Source: Tamaricihabitans halophyticus (GTDB lineage: Bacteria; Actinomycetota; Actinomycetes; Mycobacteriales; Pseudonocardiaceae). Taken from it: a DNA stretch of 64,000 nucleotides. The notes under the pieces were generated by a model, which worked only from the letters and a program-made list of their open reading frames with translations, made no database searches and was not told the origin of the DNA. Made by a program: the position numbers and the translations under genes. This document shows positions 16,639 through 27,150 of this stretch, piece by piece. The stretch spans positions 434,001-498,000 of the forward strand of contig NZ_SLXQ01000001.1 of NCBI RefSeq assembly GCF_004340875.1, written 5' to 3'. The first letter of the stretch is position 1. Each line of letters begins with the position of its first letter.

Positions 16639-18501
16639 TCACAGCTGGTGTCGTTGTTCCGCGCGATACTTCGTGTACTCGTCGCGCGCCAGGTTGGCCG
16701 CCTCCCTCGTCGCGGTCTGCGCCACCGGCACATCCCACCAGGCGCTGGCCGCCGGGCTGGCAACCGTCACATCGGTCTCCAGGTACACCGCCGTAGGTCC
16801 ATCCGCCGTGCGAGCCGCATGTAGCGCGGCACGCAGATCCCGCACCGTGCTCGCCCGGTGCACCGGAAGGCCGAGGCTGGCGGCGTTCGCCGCGAGGTCG
16901 ACCGGCAGCGGTTCCCCGGTGAACTCACCAGCATCGTCCCGGTACCGGTAGGCGGTGCCGAAGCGCTCGGCACCGACGGTCTCGGAGAGCCCGCCGATCG
17001 AGGCATAGCCGTGGTTCTGCACCAACACCACAATGACCTTAATGTTCTCCTGGACCGCGGTCACTAGTTCAGTCGGCATCATCAGGTAGGTGCCGTCGCC
17101 GACCAGCGCGAACACCTCGCGGCTCGGATCGGCCAGTCGTACGCCGAGCGCGGCGGGTATCTCGTAGCCCATGCACGAGTAGCCGTACTCCACGTGGTAC
17201 TGCTTGCGATCCTTGGCTCGCCACAGTTTGTGCAGCTCGCCAGGCAGCGAGCCAGCCGCATTGACCAGCACGTCCCGCTCGGCCATGACCTCGTCGAGCA
17301 CCCCGAGCAGCTGCGCTTGGCTCGGCCGCGCCGCGGGGTCGGGCGCGGCGAACGCACGCGCCACGGTATCCGCCCAGCGCGCCGCCCCCGCCTGGTAGGC
17401 CGTTCGATAGTCATCGTCCACAGTGAACTCGCCGAGCTCCTCGGTCAGCGCGCGCAATGCGGTGCGGGCATCGCCGGTCACCGGGGACGCCGACTGTTTG
17501 TGCGCGTCGAAACCGGTGATGTTCACACTGACGAAGCGCACATCCGGATTCGCGAACTGGGTGTTCGAGGCGGTGGTGAAATCGCTGTACCTGGTACCGA
17601 CGCCGAGCACCAGATCGGCCTCGCGGGCAGCCTCGGTGGCGGCCGAGGTTCCAGTGTGCCCGATCGCGCCGAGCTGCTGCGGATGGTCAAAGCGCAGCGC
17701 GCCCTTACCCGCCTGGGTCTCGCTCACCGGTATTCCGGTGCGCTCGACGAACTCGCGCAACGCGTCCTCGGCCCCGCTGTGGTGTACTCCGCCGCCGGCG
17801 ATGAGCAACGGCCGCCGGGCGGCCCGGATACGCTCGACGGCTTGGGTGATCGCGCCGCCGTCCGGAGCCGGGCGGGCGACCCGCCAGACCCGCTCGGCAA
17901 AGAACTCCACCGGCCAGTCGTACGCCTCGGCCTGCACATCCTGCGGCAGCGCGAGGGTTACCGCCCCGGTTTCGGCCGGATCGGTCAGCACCCGCATCGC
18001 CTGCAGCGCCGAGGGCAGCAGTGCTTCGGGGCGCCAGATGCGGTCGAAGTACCTGGAGACCGGGCGCAGGCAGTCGTTCACCGTAATGTCCGGCCCCTGC
18101 GGCGACTCGAGTTGCTGTAGCACCGGATCCGCGGGACGGGTAGCGAAAACGTCGCCGGGCAGCAGCAGTACCGGCAACCGGTTGATCGTGGCGAGCGCGG
18201 CACCGGTGGTCAGATTCGTCGCGCCAGGGCCGATCGAGGTGGTGACCGCATGCGTGGAGAGCCGGTCAGACTGTCTGGCAAAGCCAACCGCCGCATGCAC
18301 CATGGCTTGCTCGTTGCGCCCCTGCAGATACGGCAGTTCCGGGGTTTCCAGTAGCGCCTGACCGACACCGGCCACATTGCCGTGCCCGAAGATCCCCCAG
18401 CAACCGGCGATCAATCGCTGCCGTTCGCCGTCCCGCTCGGTGTACTGGTTGGCGAGGAAGCGCAGCAGGGCTTGCGCGACAGTAAGCCGGATGGTCATCA
18501 C
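16639..18501 (-). CDS. iolD: 3D-(3,5/4)-trihydroxycyclohexane-1,2-dione acylhydrolase (decyclizing)
   Basis: The 620-residue thiamine-diphosphate enzyme has the N-terminal Pyr domain (GIFGHGNVAGVGQAL, NEQAMVHAAVGFARQ), a central domain and the C-terminal PP domain with the ThDP/Mg motif VGDGTYLMMPTEL and VLVQNHGYASIGGLS. IolD opens the trihydroxycyclohexane-dione ring to 5-deoxyglucuronate. The start overlaps the iolB stop by 4 bp (ATGA), implying translational coupling. Length and motifs match the family throughout, with no sign of damage. Confidence 0.96.
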   Translation of the reverse strand: MMTIRLTVAQALLRFLANQYTERDGERQRLIAGCWGIFGHGNVAGVGQALLETPELPYLQGRNEQAMVHAAVGFARQSDRLSTHAVTTSIGPGATNLTTGAALATINRLPVLLLPGDVFATRPADPVLQQLESPQGPDITVNDCLRPVSRYFDRIWRPEALLPSALQAMRVLTDPAETGAVTLALPQDVQAEAYDWPVEFFAERVWRVARPAPDGGAITQAVERIRAARRPLLIAGGGVHHSGAEDALREFVERTGIPVSETQAGKGALRFDHPQQLGAIGHTGTSAATEAAREADLVLGVGTRYSDFTTASNTQFANPDVRFVSVNITGFDAHKQSASPVTGDARTALRALTEELGEFTVDDDYRTAYQAGAARWADTVARAFAAPDPAARPSQAQLLGVLDEVMAERDVLVNAAGSLPGELHKLWRAKDRKQYHVEYGYSCMGYEIPAALGVRLADPSREVFALVGDGTYLMMPTELVTAVQENIKVIVVLVQNHGYASIGGLSETVGAERFGTAYRYRDDAGEFTGEPLPVDLAANAASLGLPVHRASTVRDLRAALHAARTADGPTAVYLETDVTVASPAASAWWDVPVAQTATREAANLARDEYTKYRAEQRHQL

Positions 18502-19388
18502 TGCCGCCTTTCCGGTGCGGTGTAGAGCGGAAGCCGCGAGTCAACGGGCTGGTCCTGCCAGGTCTGCCGGATCCAGCCGTAGCACGGGTCGTCGGAGATC
18601 AACCACTCCCGCTGCGGGCTCGGACCCGCCATCACGTTGAGGTAGTACATATGGTGACCGGGCATCGCCATGGACGGCCCATGCCAGCCGTCCGGCACCA
18701 GCACCACATCCCGATCGCGCACTTCGGCAAGCACATCAGTGCTCCGCTCGGGGCCGGACGGATAGACCCGGTGGTAACCAACACCGGGCGCGGCCGCCGA
18801 TGGCGCGATCTCGAAGTAATAGATCTCCTCGAGTACCGCCTCTCCAGGACAGTCGGTGTCATGCTTGTGCGGTGGGAAGGACGACCAGTTTCCCGCCGGA
18901 GTCAGTACCTCGACCGCGATCAGGTTGTCCGCTTCGAACACGCCCGCGGCGCCGAAGTTGTTGACTTGCCTGCTGCTCTGACCAGCGCCGCGCAACTCGA
19001 CGGGGACATCGGCCGCGGGCCCGTACCGTGCGGGTAGCTGACGGGTACAGCGCGCACCGGTGAGCGCGAACCGGCCACCATCCTCCGACCGCACGATTGC
19101 TCGTGAATCTCTTGGCACGTAAGCGAAATCGCTGACCCCGGAGAACACGTCCACCCGGCCGGCCAGCTCGAAGCTCTCGGCGTCGCAACGTACCGTGGCC
19201 GAACCGGAAAGCGGCAGGACGATCCATTCGGATTCGCCGGTGTCGAACTCGTGCTCCTGACCTCCGGCGAGTTCGATGACCCGCAGCGAGCTATAGGTCC
19301 AGCCAGCTGTCTGTGGGTCCACATAGGTCGTGTACGGCGATACCGCCGAACTGCCCGCCGGCAGGTGCAGCGAGGATGGACTTGGCAT
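18498..19388 (-). CDS. iolB: 5-deoxy-glucuronate isomerase
   Basis: The 296-residue bicupin protein has YTTYVDPQTAGWTYSSLRVIEL near the N-terminus. The second cupin carries the metal-binding pattern PPHKHDTDCPGEAVLEEIYYFEI, then VLVPDGWHGPSMAMPGHHMYYLNVMAGP. IolB converts 5-deoxy-D-glucuronate to 2-deoxy-5-keto-D-gluconate. The ATG at 19388 follows GGAGGGGA. The longer frame upstream is in noncoding sequence. It sits 16 bp after the Cgl0159-family gene. Confidence 0.96.
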   Translation of the reverse strand: MPSPSSLHLPAGSSAVSPYTTYVDPQTAGWTYSSLRVIELAGGQEHEFDTGESEWIVLPLSGSATVRCDAESFELAGRVDVFSGVSDFAYVPRDSRAIVRSEDGGRFALTGARCTRQLPARYGPAADVPVELRGAGQSSRQVNNFGAAGVFEADNLIAVEVLTPAGNWSSFPPHKHDTDCPGEAVLEEIYYFEIAPSAAAPGVGYHRVYPSGPERSTDVLAEVRDRDVVLVPDGWHGPSMAMPGHHMYYLNVMAGPSPQREWLISDDPCYGWIRQTWQDQPVDSRLPLYTAPERRQ

Positions 19389-19404
19389 GGCGATCTCCCC
19401 TCCG

Positions 19405-20301
19405 TTACAACAGGCCGACCGCGGTGTCCACCGCGGCGGCGACATCGTCATCAGCCGGATACAGCAGACTTCGTCCCACCACCAGACCGCGGACCGAAGG
19501 CAGCCGCAACGCCGCGCGCCAACGTTCGAAGGTGCCGTCCGGATCGGCGGATACCTCACCGCCGAGCAGCACGGTTGGCAGGGTGGTCGAGGCGACCACG
19601 GTGGCCAGCTCGGCCATATCCTCAGCGACCGGGATCTTCAGCCAGGTGTGCGCCGAGGTACCGGCGAGTCCGGAGGCGATCGCGATGGACTTGCTGATCG
19701 CGGCCGCGGACAGATCGTTGCGAACCTTGCCATCCACTCGCGCGGCCATGAACGGCTCGACCATCGCGAGCAGGCCCCGGCTGGCCAGTTCGGCCACCGC
19801 ATGCGCGGCGGCTTCCATCGTGCGCAGCGAGCCGGGATCGGCAAGATCCAAGCGCAGCAATAGTTTGCCGCCATCGAACCGGGCGCGCTCGATATCCGCG
19901 GCCCGGTAGCCAGTGAACCGGTCGTCCAGTTCGAAGGAGGCGCCGGCCAGCCCTCCCCGGTTCATCGAGCCGAGTACCACCTTGCCGTCCAACGCGCCGA
20001 GTAGCGCGAGGTCCTCCAGGATGTCCGCGGTGCCAAGCACCCCGTCCACACCTGGCCTGGCAAGCGCGAGACATAGCCGCTCCAACAGGTCCAGCCGGTT
20101 CGCCATGGCCAGCTGACGCTCGCCGGCACCCAGCGCGCCACGTGCCGGATGATCGGCCGCGATGATCATGAGTCGCCCGTTGCCGCCGAGTAGCGGGCGG
20201 GACTGCCGGCGACGCAGCGCTTCAGCAATCGCCTGTGGGTGCTCGGCGCGAATCCTGGTGAGCTCGCCGAGGCCAACTCGGGTGCGGGAAACTGTTGACA
20301 C
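19405..20301 (-). CDS. Cgl0159 family (beta/alpha)8-barrel protein, aldolase-like
   Basis: The 298-residue protein has TIM-barrel features: LMIIAADHPARG (strand 1), GVDGVLGTADILEDLALLG, AISKSIAIASGLAGTSAHTWLKIPV with a possible Schiff-base Lys, and TVLLGGEVSAD. It matches the group named after Corynebacterium Cgl0159, which sits in the same place in actinobacterial inositol operons. There it may replace or assist IolJ, the aldolase for 2-deoxy-5-keto-gluconate-6-phosphate; that function is inference. The GTG at 20301 is used because AAAGG lies 5-6 bp upstream, 17 bp after iolC. Confidence 0.88.
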   Translation of the reverse strand: MSTVSRTRVGLGELTRIRAEHPQAIAEALRRRQSRPLLGGNGRLMIIAADHPARGALGAGERQLAMANRLDLLERLCLALARPGVDGVLGTADILEDLALLGALDGKVVLGSMNRGGLAGASFELDDRFTGYRAADIERARFDGGKLLLRLDLADPGSLRTMEAAAHAVAELASRGLLAMVEPFMAARVDGKVRNDLSAAAISKSIAIASGLAGTSAHTWLKIPVAEDMAELATVVASTTLPTVLLGGEVSADPDGTFERWRAALRLPSVRGLVVGRSLLYPADDDVAAAVDTAVGLL

Positions 20302-20318
20302 GGCTACCTTTCGATGCC

Positions 20319-21275
20319 CTATCCGCCCAGCTCGACGGTACGGGCCAGTTCGTCGATCTCGGATTCGTAAGGCATCGCCGAAGAGCAGGCTAGCCTGCCG
20401 GCGACGAGCGCGCCGGCCACGTTCGCCGTGCCGATCACCCGGTCCAGCGGCCAGCCGGCGAGCAGGCCGTGGCACAGCGCGCCACCAAAGGCGTCACCCG
20501 CGCCAAGCCCGTTGACCACCTCGACCGGCACCGGTGGGGAAACCACCCGCTCATCCCTGGTGCGGGCCAGCACGCCCTTCGGCCCCTGTTTGATCACCGC
20601 GAGTTCGACGCCGGCGGCAAGTAGCGCGTCAGCCGCGCGATCCGGATCGCGCTCGCCGATCGCGGTTTCCACCTCGTCCAGATTGCCGACCGCCACGGTG
20701 CTGTGCCGCAAGGCCTCGGTGTACCAGGTTCGCGCGGCGCGCTGGTCTGCCCAGAACATCGGCCGCCAGTCCAGATCAAAAACGGTGATGCCCCGTTTGG
20801 CGCGATGTGCCAGCGCGGCAATGGTCGCCGAGCGGCTGGGCTCGGCGCATAGACCGGTGCCGGTCATCCAGAAGATGCGCGCGCTGGCGATCGCGGACAG
20901 GTCCAGCTCGGCGGTAGCGATCTCCAGATCAGGCGCCTTCGGCTGCCGGTAGAAGTAGAGCGGGAAGTTGTCCGGCGGGAAGATCTCACAGAACGTGACC
21001 GGTGTCGGGTACTCCGCGACCGGGGTGACCCAGCGATCGTCGACACCGAACTCCCGCAGCGCCTTGTGGATGAACGCGCCGAAGGGATCCGCGCCCGTCC
21101 TGCTGATCACCGCGCTCGACCTGCCGAGCCGAGCCGCGGCCACGGCGACATTGGTGGCCGAGCCACCCAGGTACTTGCCAAACGTTTCCACGTCGGCCAA
21201 CGAGACACCAGACTGCAGCGGGTAGATATCCACCCCGATACGGCCCATCGTGACCAACTCGAACGGCTCGGCCAT
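20319..21275 (-). CDS. iolC: 5-dehydro-2-deoxygluconokinase
   Basis: The 318-residue PfkB/ribokinase-family enzyme has the N-terminal signature GKYLGGSATNVAVAAARLG and the C-terminal ATP/catalytic signature VNGLGAGDAFGGALCHGL, with the catalytic Asp in GAGDAF. It phosphorylates 2-deoxy-5-keto-D-gluconate. The ATG at 21275 is preceded by GGAGGAAG. It is the first gene of the iol operon, divergent from the HAD hydrolase across a roughly 200-bp region with inverted repeats. Confidence 0.95.
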   Translation of the reverse strand: MAEPFELVTMGRIGVDIYPLQSGVSLADVETFGKYLGGSATNVAVAAARLGRSSAVISRTGADPFGAFIHKALREFGVDDRWVTPVAEYPTPVTFCEIFPPDNFPLYFYRQPKAPDLEIATAELDLSAIASARIFWMTGTGLCAEPSRSATIAALAHRAKRGITVFDLDWRPMFWADQRAARTWYTEALRHSTVAVGNLDEVETAIGERDPDRAADALLAAGVELAVIKQGPKGVLARTRDERVVSPPVPVEVVNGLGAGDAFGGALCHGLLAGWPLDRVIGTANVAGALVAGRLACSSAMPYESEIDELARTVELGG

Positions 21276-21343
21276 GAACTTCCTCCGCACACGGTCAGGT
21301 CGAAACGGGCCAGCTCAGATCCTCAGCCAGTGCAGACGGCCTC

Positions 21344-21370
21344 GTCAATACTTTGTCAGGACATATTGAC
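21344..21370. promoter_or_regulatory. Operator-like inverted repeat upstream of iolC
   Basis: GTCAATA (21344-21350) and TATTGAC (21364-21370) are perfect complements around a 13-bp spacer. The spacer itself contains TGTCAGGACA (21354-21363), a TGTC-nn-GACA dyad of the type bound by FadR-like GntR proteins. The site is about 70 bp upstream of iolC. Confidence 0.5.
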
Positions 21371-21422
21371 GTTAGTCATTACTAGGCCAGGTTGACAACT
21401 CCGACTCCGCCAAGCAGTCTTA

Positions 21423-21433
21423 CTGTCAGACAG
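21423..21433. promoter_or_regulatory. Second TGTC/GACA palindrome, upstream of the HAD gene
   Basis: CTGTCAGACAG is a perfect 5+1+5 palindrome sharing the TGTC/GACA halves with the site at 21354-21363. It lies 45 bp before the HAD start and is followed by repeated ACAG/GACT words up to 21462. A GntR operator for autoregulation is likely. Confidence 0.5.
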
Positions 21434-21477
21434 CTAGACAGATAGACTGACTAGCAGAAAGAGTACGGAGGCAATCA

Positions 21478-22173
21478 ATGGCACCCCCGTTCGAAGTGGC
21501 GACCTTCGACAACTACGGCACGCTCACCGATTGGGAGGGCGGCGCGGCGCAGTTCCTCTACGAGCTGGCGTTGCGCAACGGCGACCGGGAGCTCGTCCCT
21601 GGTATCGAGCTGCGCAACGAGTGGGAGGAGATCCAGTTCGACATCCTCGGCAGGGAGTACCGCAGTTACAAGGAGGTACTCGCGCAGAGCCTCGCCGAGG
21701 TCTGCCGGCGGCATGGTTGGCCGTACGACGAGCAACTGGCTGCCGACTTCGTCCGCTCGATGCGGTCCTGGCAGCCGTTCCCGGACACCTATCCCGCGCT
21801 ACAGCGCGCGCACGCGGCCGGGATGAAACTGGTGATCTTCTCGAACACCGACCGGGACATCATCGAGCACAGCCTGCGGCATATGCGGGTACCCTTCCAC
21901 GACGTGATCACCGCCGAGGACTGCCGGATCTACAAGCCGAGCAACGAGTTCTTCCGGCAGGCACTGGACAGGGTCGGCGTGGCGCCCGAGAAAATCATCC
22001 ACGTCGCGTTCGGTTTCAAGTACGACAACGCCCCTGCCAAACACTTCGGCATGCGTACCGCCTGGGTGAACCGGCATATCGAACCGCAACCGGCCGGCGA
22101 ACCAGCCGACTACGAATGGCGCGATCTGTGGGGTCTCGCCGAGCTCGCCGACGGCTGCCCCGTACCGCGATGA
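21478..22173 (+). CDS. HAD-superfamily hydrolase, 2-haloacid dehalogenase (type II)-like
   Basis: The 231-residue protein has the HAD motifs in order: TFDNYGTLTDW with nucleophile Asp11, LVIFSNTDRD (motif II, about residue 119), KPSNEFF with the motif III Lys, and FGFKYDNAPAKHFG (motif IV). The missing second Asp two residues after Asp11 fits the dehalogenase branch, not phosphatases. A GGAGG ribosome site precedes the ATG. Its stop overlaps the first possible start of the GntR gene, so the two form a unit divergent from iol. The substrate is unknown. Confidence 0.88.
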   Translation: MAPPFEVATFDNYGTLTDWEGGAAQFLYELALRNGDRELVPGIELRNEWEEIQFDILGREYRSYKEVLAQSLAEVCRRHGWPYDEQLAADFVRSMRSWQPFPDTYPALQRAHAAGMKLVIFSNTDRDIIEHSLRHMRVPFHDVITAEDCRIYKPSNEFFRQALDRVGVAPEKIIHVAFGFKYDNAPAKHFGMRTAWVNRHIEPQPAGEPADYEWRDLWGLAELADGCPVPR

Positions 22174-22187
22174 AAGGCGAGCAGGCA

Positions 22188-22859
22188 ATGCCGGCAGGAC
22201 GGGCGATTACCGACGGCGCCCCGCTACGGGTGACCAGCACAACGGACGCGCTGGTCGCCGAACTGCGCGGCCGGATCCTCGGCGGCACGCTCCGCCCTGG
22301 CGAGCCGCTGCCGGAAATCGCGCTGGCGAACAGCTTCGGCGTGGCTCGGCCCACGGTCCGTTCGGCACTACAGGAGCTGGTGAACCGCAACCTGCTGCAC
22401 CGACCGGCCGGCAAGTCCGCCATGGTGCCGGTACTCACCGTCGACGATGTGCACGACCTCTACTTCGTCCGCGCCCCGCTGGAGTTCCAAGCGGTCACCG
22501 CGATCGCCAGTAACGGGTTGGACACCCCCGCCGCCCGACGTGCGCTCGCCGCGATGGAAGCGCTGCCGGCCGACGCCAGCTGGGCGGACCGGGTACAGGC
22601 ACATACCGCCTTTCATATCGCGCTGGTCGACGCGGCGGAGAGCCCTCGACTCAGCCGGCTGTACCCGCCGCTACAGGAGGAGATGCAGCTCTGCCTCGCG
22701 CAGCTGCACTCCTCCTACCCCGAGCCGGGTGATCTGGCCAGGGAACATCGGATCCTGCTCGACGCGGTGACCTCGGGCGAGGTCGACACAGCGAAGAAAA
22801 CCATGCACGAACACCTGACACATGCCGTGCGGCAATTCACCTCACAGTCACAGGACTGA
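22188..22859 (+). CDS. GntR family regulator (FadR subfamily, FCD domain)
   Basis: The 223-residue protein has a winged helix at about residues 15-75 (VAELRGRILGGTLRPGEPLPEIALANSFGVARPTVRSALQELVNRNLL) and a helical FCD domain with the metal/ligand His and Asp pattern (HTAFHIALVDAAESPRL, REHRILLDAVTSGEVDTAKKTMHEHL). It probably controls the divergent iol operon and its own unit; GntR-type IolR proteins do this in corynebacteria. An in-frame ATG at 22170 overlaps the HAD stop, but the ATG at 22188 has AAAGG at better spacing. Confidence 0.9.
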   Translation: MPAGRAITDGAPLRVTSTTDALVAELRGRILGGTLRPGEPLPEIALANSFGVARPTVRSALQELVNRNLLHRPAGKSAMVPVLTVDDVHDLYFVRAPLEFQAVTAIASNGLDTPAARRALAAMEALPADASWADRVQAHTAFHIALVDAAESPRLSRLYPPLQEEMQLCLAQLHSSYPEPGDLAREHRILLDAVTSGEVDTAKKTMHEHLTHAVRQFTSQSQD

Positions 22860-22872
22860 ACGCGGCGACTAG

Positions 22873-24260
<1,388 letters not shown>

Positions 24261-24306
24261 CCAGCGATTCCGGAAAAGGGCTGGCCAGCGGGAATACGCT
24301 GGGGTT

Positions 24307-26823
24307 ATGTCCGCGCAACCGCCGCAACGGCCGACGCTGGACGGGTTGGAGGACAAATGGTCCGCGCACTGGGAAAGTGCCGGCACCTATCGATTCCACC
24401 CGCCAGCGACCCGCGACGAGGTGTACTCCATTGACACCCCGCCACCGACGGTAAGCGGCTCATTGCATGTCGGGCACGTGTTCTCGTATACGCATACCGA
24501 CCTGATCGCCCGGTTCCAGCGGATGCGCGGCAAGCGGGTCTGCTACCCGATGGGCTGGGACGACAACGGGCTGCCGACCGAGCGACGGGTTCAGGTCTAC
24601 TTCGGAGTGCGCTGCGACCCGAGCCTGCCGTATGACCCGGATTTCGTCCCACCAACCGATACCAAGCGGCCGGTGGCGATCTCCAGAAAGAACTTCGTCG
24701 AGCTGTGCGGCGAACTGACCGAATTGGACGAACGGGCGTTCGAAGGACTGTGGCGCCGGCTCGGGCTCTCGGTCGACTGGTCAATGCTCTACACCACGAT
24801 TGGCGAGCGGGCGAGGCGGCTGTCCCAGATCGCCTTTCTGCGCTTGTGGCGCGCCGGCGAGGCTTACCAGGCCGAGGCGCCAACACTGTGGGATGTGGAC
24901 TTTCGTACCGCGGTTGCCCAGGCCGAGTTGGAGGACCGTGAGCACGCCGGCGCATGGCACCGGATCGCGTTCCAGCGCACGGACGGTCCAGCCATCGAAG
25001 TGGAAACCACCCGCCCCGAACTGCTGCCCGCCTGTGTCGCACTGATCGCGCATCCAGCCGATGAGCGCTACCAAGCCCTGTTCGGCAGCACCGCTCGCTC
25101 ACCGGTGTTTCACGCGGATATCCCGGTTCTCCCGCATCCGGCCGCCGATCCGGAGCGGGCCAGCGGGATAGCGATGTGCTGCACTTTTGGCGATCTGACC
25201 GATGTGCAGTGGTGGCGAGAGCTGAAGCTGCCGACCAGAACGGTGCTCGGCAGGAACGGCCGGCTGCTTGCCGAGGCACCGGCGGGAATTGACCCCGGGC
25301 CCTACACCGAACTGGCCGGAGCTACCGTCACCACGGCACGCGCACGCGTGGTGGAGCTACTGCGCGAAGCCGGCGCGCTGCTTGATGGCCCACGCCCGAC
25401 CAACCGCCCGGTGAAGTTCTACGAGAAGGGCGAACGCCCACTGGAGATCGTGTCCAGCCGGCAGTGGTTCATCCGCACGCTCGCCCACCGCGAGGCGCTG
25501 CTGAGCAGGGGCACGGAGCTGCGCTGGCATCCGGAATACATGCGAGCGCGCTACACGGACTGGGTGAACGGCCTCAACGGTGACTGGCTGATCAGCAGGC
25601 AACGGTTCAACGGAGTTCCGTTCCCGCTCTGGTATCCGCTGAACGAACAGTCCGAACCGGACTACACGCGGCCGATCCAGCCGGACGAGCGGGAGCTGCC
25701 CGTCGATCCGACAACCGATGTCCCGCCCGGCTACACCGCGGCGGACCGCGACCAACCGAACGGGTTCACCGCGGAACCCGATGTGTTGGACAGCTGGGCA
25801 ACATCCGCACTGACCCCGCTGCTGGTCTGCGGCTGGCTGGATGATCCGGAACGGTTCGCGCTGACCTATCCGATGGACCTGCGCGCACAGGCACACGACA
25901 TCATCCGCACCTGGCTGTTCGACACGGTGTTGCGCGCGGAACTGCACACCGGCGAGCTGCCCTGGCGGCATGTCGCGTTGTCTGGCTGGATCCTGGATCC
26001 GGACCGCAAGAAAATGGGCAAGTCCACGGGCAACGCGCGCACCCCGACCGGCTTGCTGGACACCTTCGGCGCCGACGCGGTGCGGCATTGGGCCGCGAGC
26101 GGCCGCCCGGGCACCGACACCACCTTCGACGAGGCGCAGCTCAAGATCGGCCGCCGGCTGGCGACGAAGCTACTGCACGCCAGCAAGTTCGTACTCAGTT
26201 TCACCGAGCCGGAGCGCGCCACGAGCGAGGGCGCCTGGCTGCTCGACCGCGCGGTTTTCGATGAGCTGGACGCGGTGATCAACCAGGCCACCGAAGCGTT
26301 CGAGAACTACGAGTACACCACGGCACTGGAACGTATCGAACGGTTCTTCTGGTTCTTCTGCGATGACTACCTGGAACTGGTCAAGCTGCGCGCCTATGGG
26401 CAACACGAAGGCACCGCATCCGCGCTGGCCACGTTGCGCGGCACGTTGCACGCGCTGCTCCGGCTGTTCGCGCCGTTCCTGCCGTACTGCACCGAAGAGG
26501 TCTGGTCATGGTGGCAACAGGGGTCGGTACACCTGGCAAGCTGGCCAACCCCCGGCGACGGCGCCAAGGTGCGCGAACCCGGGGGCGCCGAGGCGGTGCT
26601 CGAGACCGCCCAGCTGGTGCTCGGCGCGATCCGCAAGAGCAAATCCGCGGCGAAGGTATCGATGCGCGCACCGGTCGCCCGCGTCCAGGTGGCGACATCC
26701 CCTGCGGAGGGGGAAATTCTTCGTCAGCTCGATGCGGACATTCGCGCCGCCGGCTCGGTTGAAGTGATCGACATTACAGCCACCTCTGCGGGTGCGCCGC
26801 AGGTGACGGTCGAGCTCGGCTGA
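24307..26823 (+). CDS. valS: Valine--tRNA ligase
   Basis: The 838-residue class I synthetase has the HIGH motif as HVGH (residues 54-57) within SGSLHVGHVFSYTHTDL and the KMSKS motif as KMGKS (569-573). It also has the editing domain with ERPLEIVSSRQWFIRTL and a C-terminal anticodon-binding domain (FFCDDYLELVKLRAY...). It charges tRNA-Val. It is shorter than the E. coli enzyme and appears to lack the long C-terminal coiled coil, ending in AGAPQVTVELG. The Gly in KMGKS is a variant to check. The ATG at 24307 fits the family N-terminus (LDGLEDKWSAHWES). Confidence 0.94.
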   Translation: MSAQPPQRPTLDGLEDKWSAHWESAGTYRFHPPATRDEVYSIDTPPPTVSGSLHVGHVFSYTHTDLIARFQRMRGKRVCYPMGWDDNGLPTERRVQVYFGVRCDPSLPYDPDFVPPTDTKRPVAISRKNFVELCGELTELDERAFEGLWRRLGLSVDWSMLYTTIGERARRLSQIAFLRLWRAGEAYQAEAPTLWDVDFRTAVAQAELEDREHAGAWHRIAFQRTDGPAIEVETTRPELLPACVALIAHPADERYQALFGSTARSPVFHADIPVLPHPAADPERASGIAMCCTFGDLTDVQWWRELKLPTRTVLGRNGRLLAEAPAGIDPGPYTELAGATVTTARARVVELLREAGALLDGPRPTNRPVKFYEKGERPLEIVSSRQWFIRTLAHREALLSRGTELRWHPEYMRARYTDWVNGLNGDWLISRQRFNGVPFPLWYPLNEQSEPDYTRPIQPDERELPVDPTTDVPPGYTAADRDQPNGFTAEPDVLDSWATSALTPLLVCGWLDDPERFALTYPMDLRAQAHDIIRTWLFDTVLRAELHTGELPWRHVALSGWILDPDRKKMGKSTGNARTPTGLLDTFGADAVRHWAASGRPGTDTTFDEAQLKIGRRLATKLLHASKFVLSFTEPERATSEGAWLLDRAVFDELDAVINQATEAFENYEYTTALERIERFFWFFCDDYLELVKLRAYGQHEGTASALATLRGTLHALLRLFAPFLPYCTEEVWSWWQQGSVHLASWPTPGDGAKVREPGGAEAVLETAQLVLGAIRKSKSAAKVSMRAPVARVQVATSPAEGEILRQLDADIRAAGSVEVIDITATSAGAPQVTVELG

Positions 26824-27150
26824 GCTCGCGACAACCTGCGCCAGCAGCGCGAACGACCGCAGTAGCTCACCCGAACGCCACCGCCGAGTTAGGCCGAACG
26901 CAGCCACCCGCGGGCGCTCGGGATTGTGTGTGCCCGTTGGTATCGTTCGCGCCGCTCGCCGCGTATTTGCAGATTCAAAGATCTCGCACAGCTGTGACGC
27001 TTAGTGAGTTTTTAGCTCCAGCCCGATACCTAGAGGAGTAGAGTTCGTCTAGTGATTGTAGAGCGACGCAGCGTGCGGGGCGTCGCCAAAGCTGCCCGGA
27101 CAACCCCGGGTAAACCGGACCGATTGTGGAGCGTGTAGCAAGGGGGCATC
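26824..27150. other. Intergenic region before the MFS gene
   Basis: No coding signal is visible. The middle part (about 26990-27060) is noticeably more AT-rich than the surroundings and probably holds the promoter of the MFS gene. I see no tRNA, terminator hairpin or repeat of note. Confidence 0.5.
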
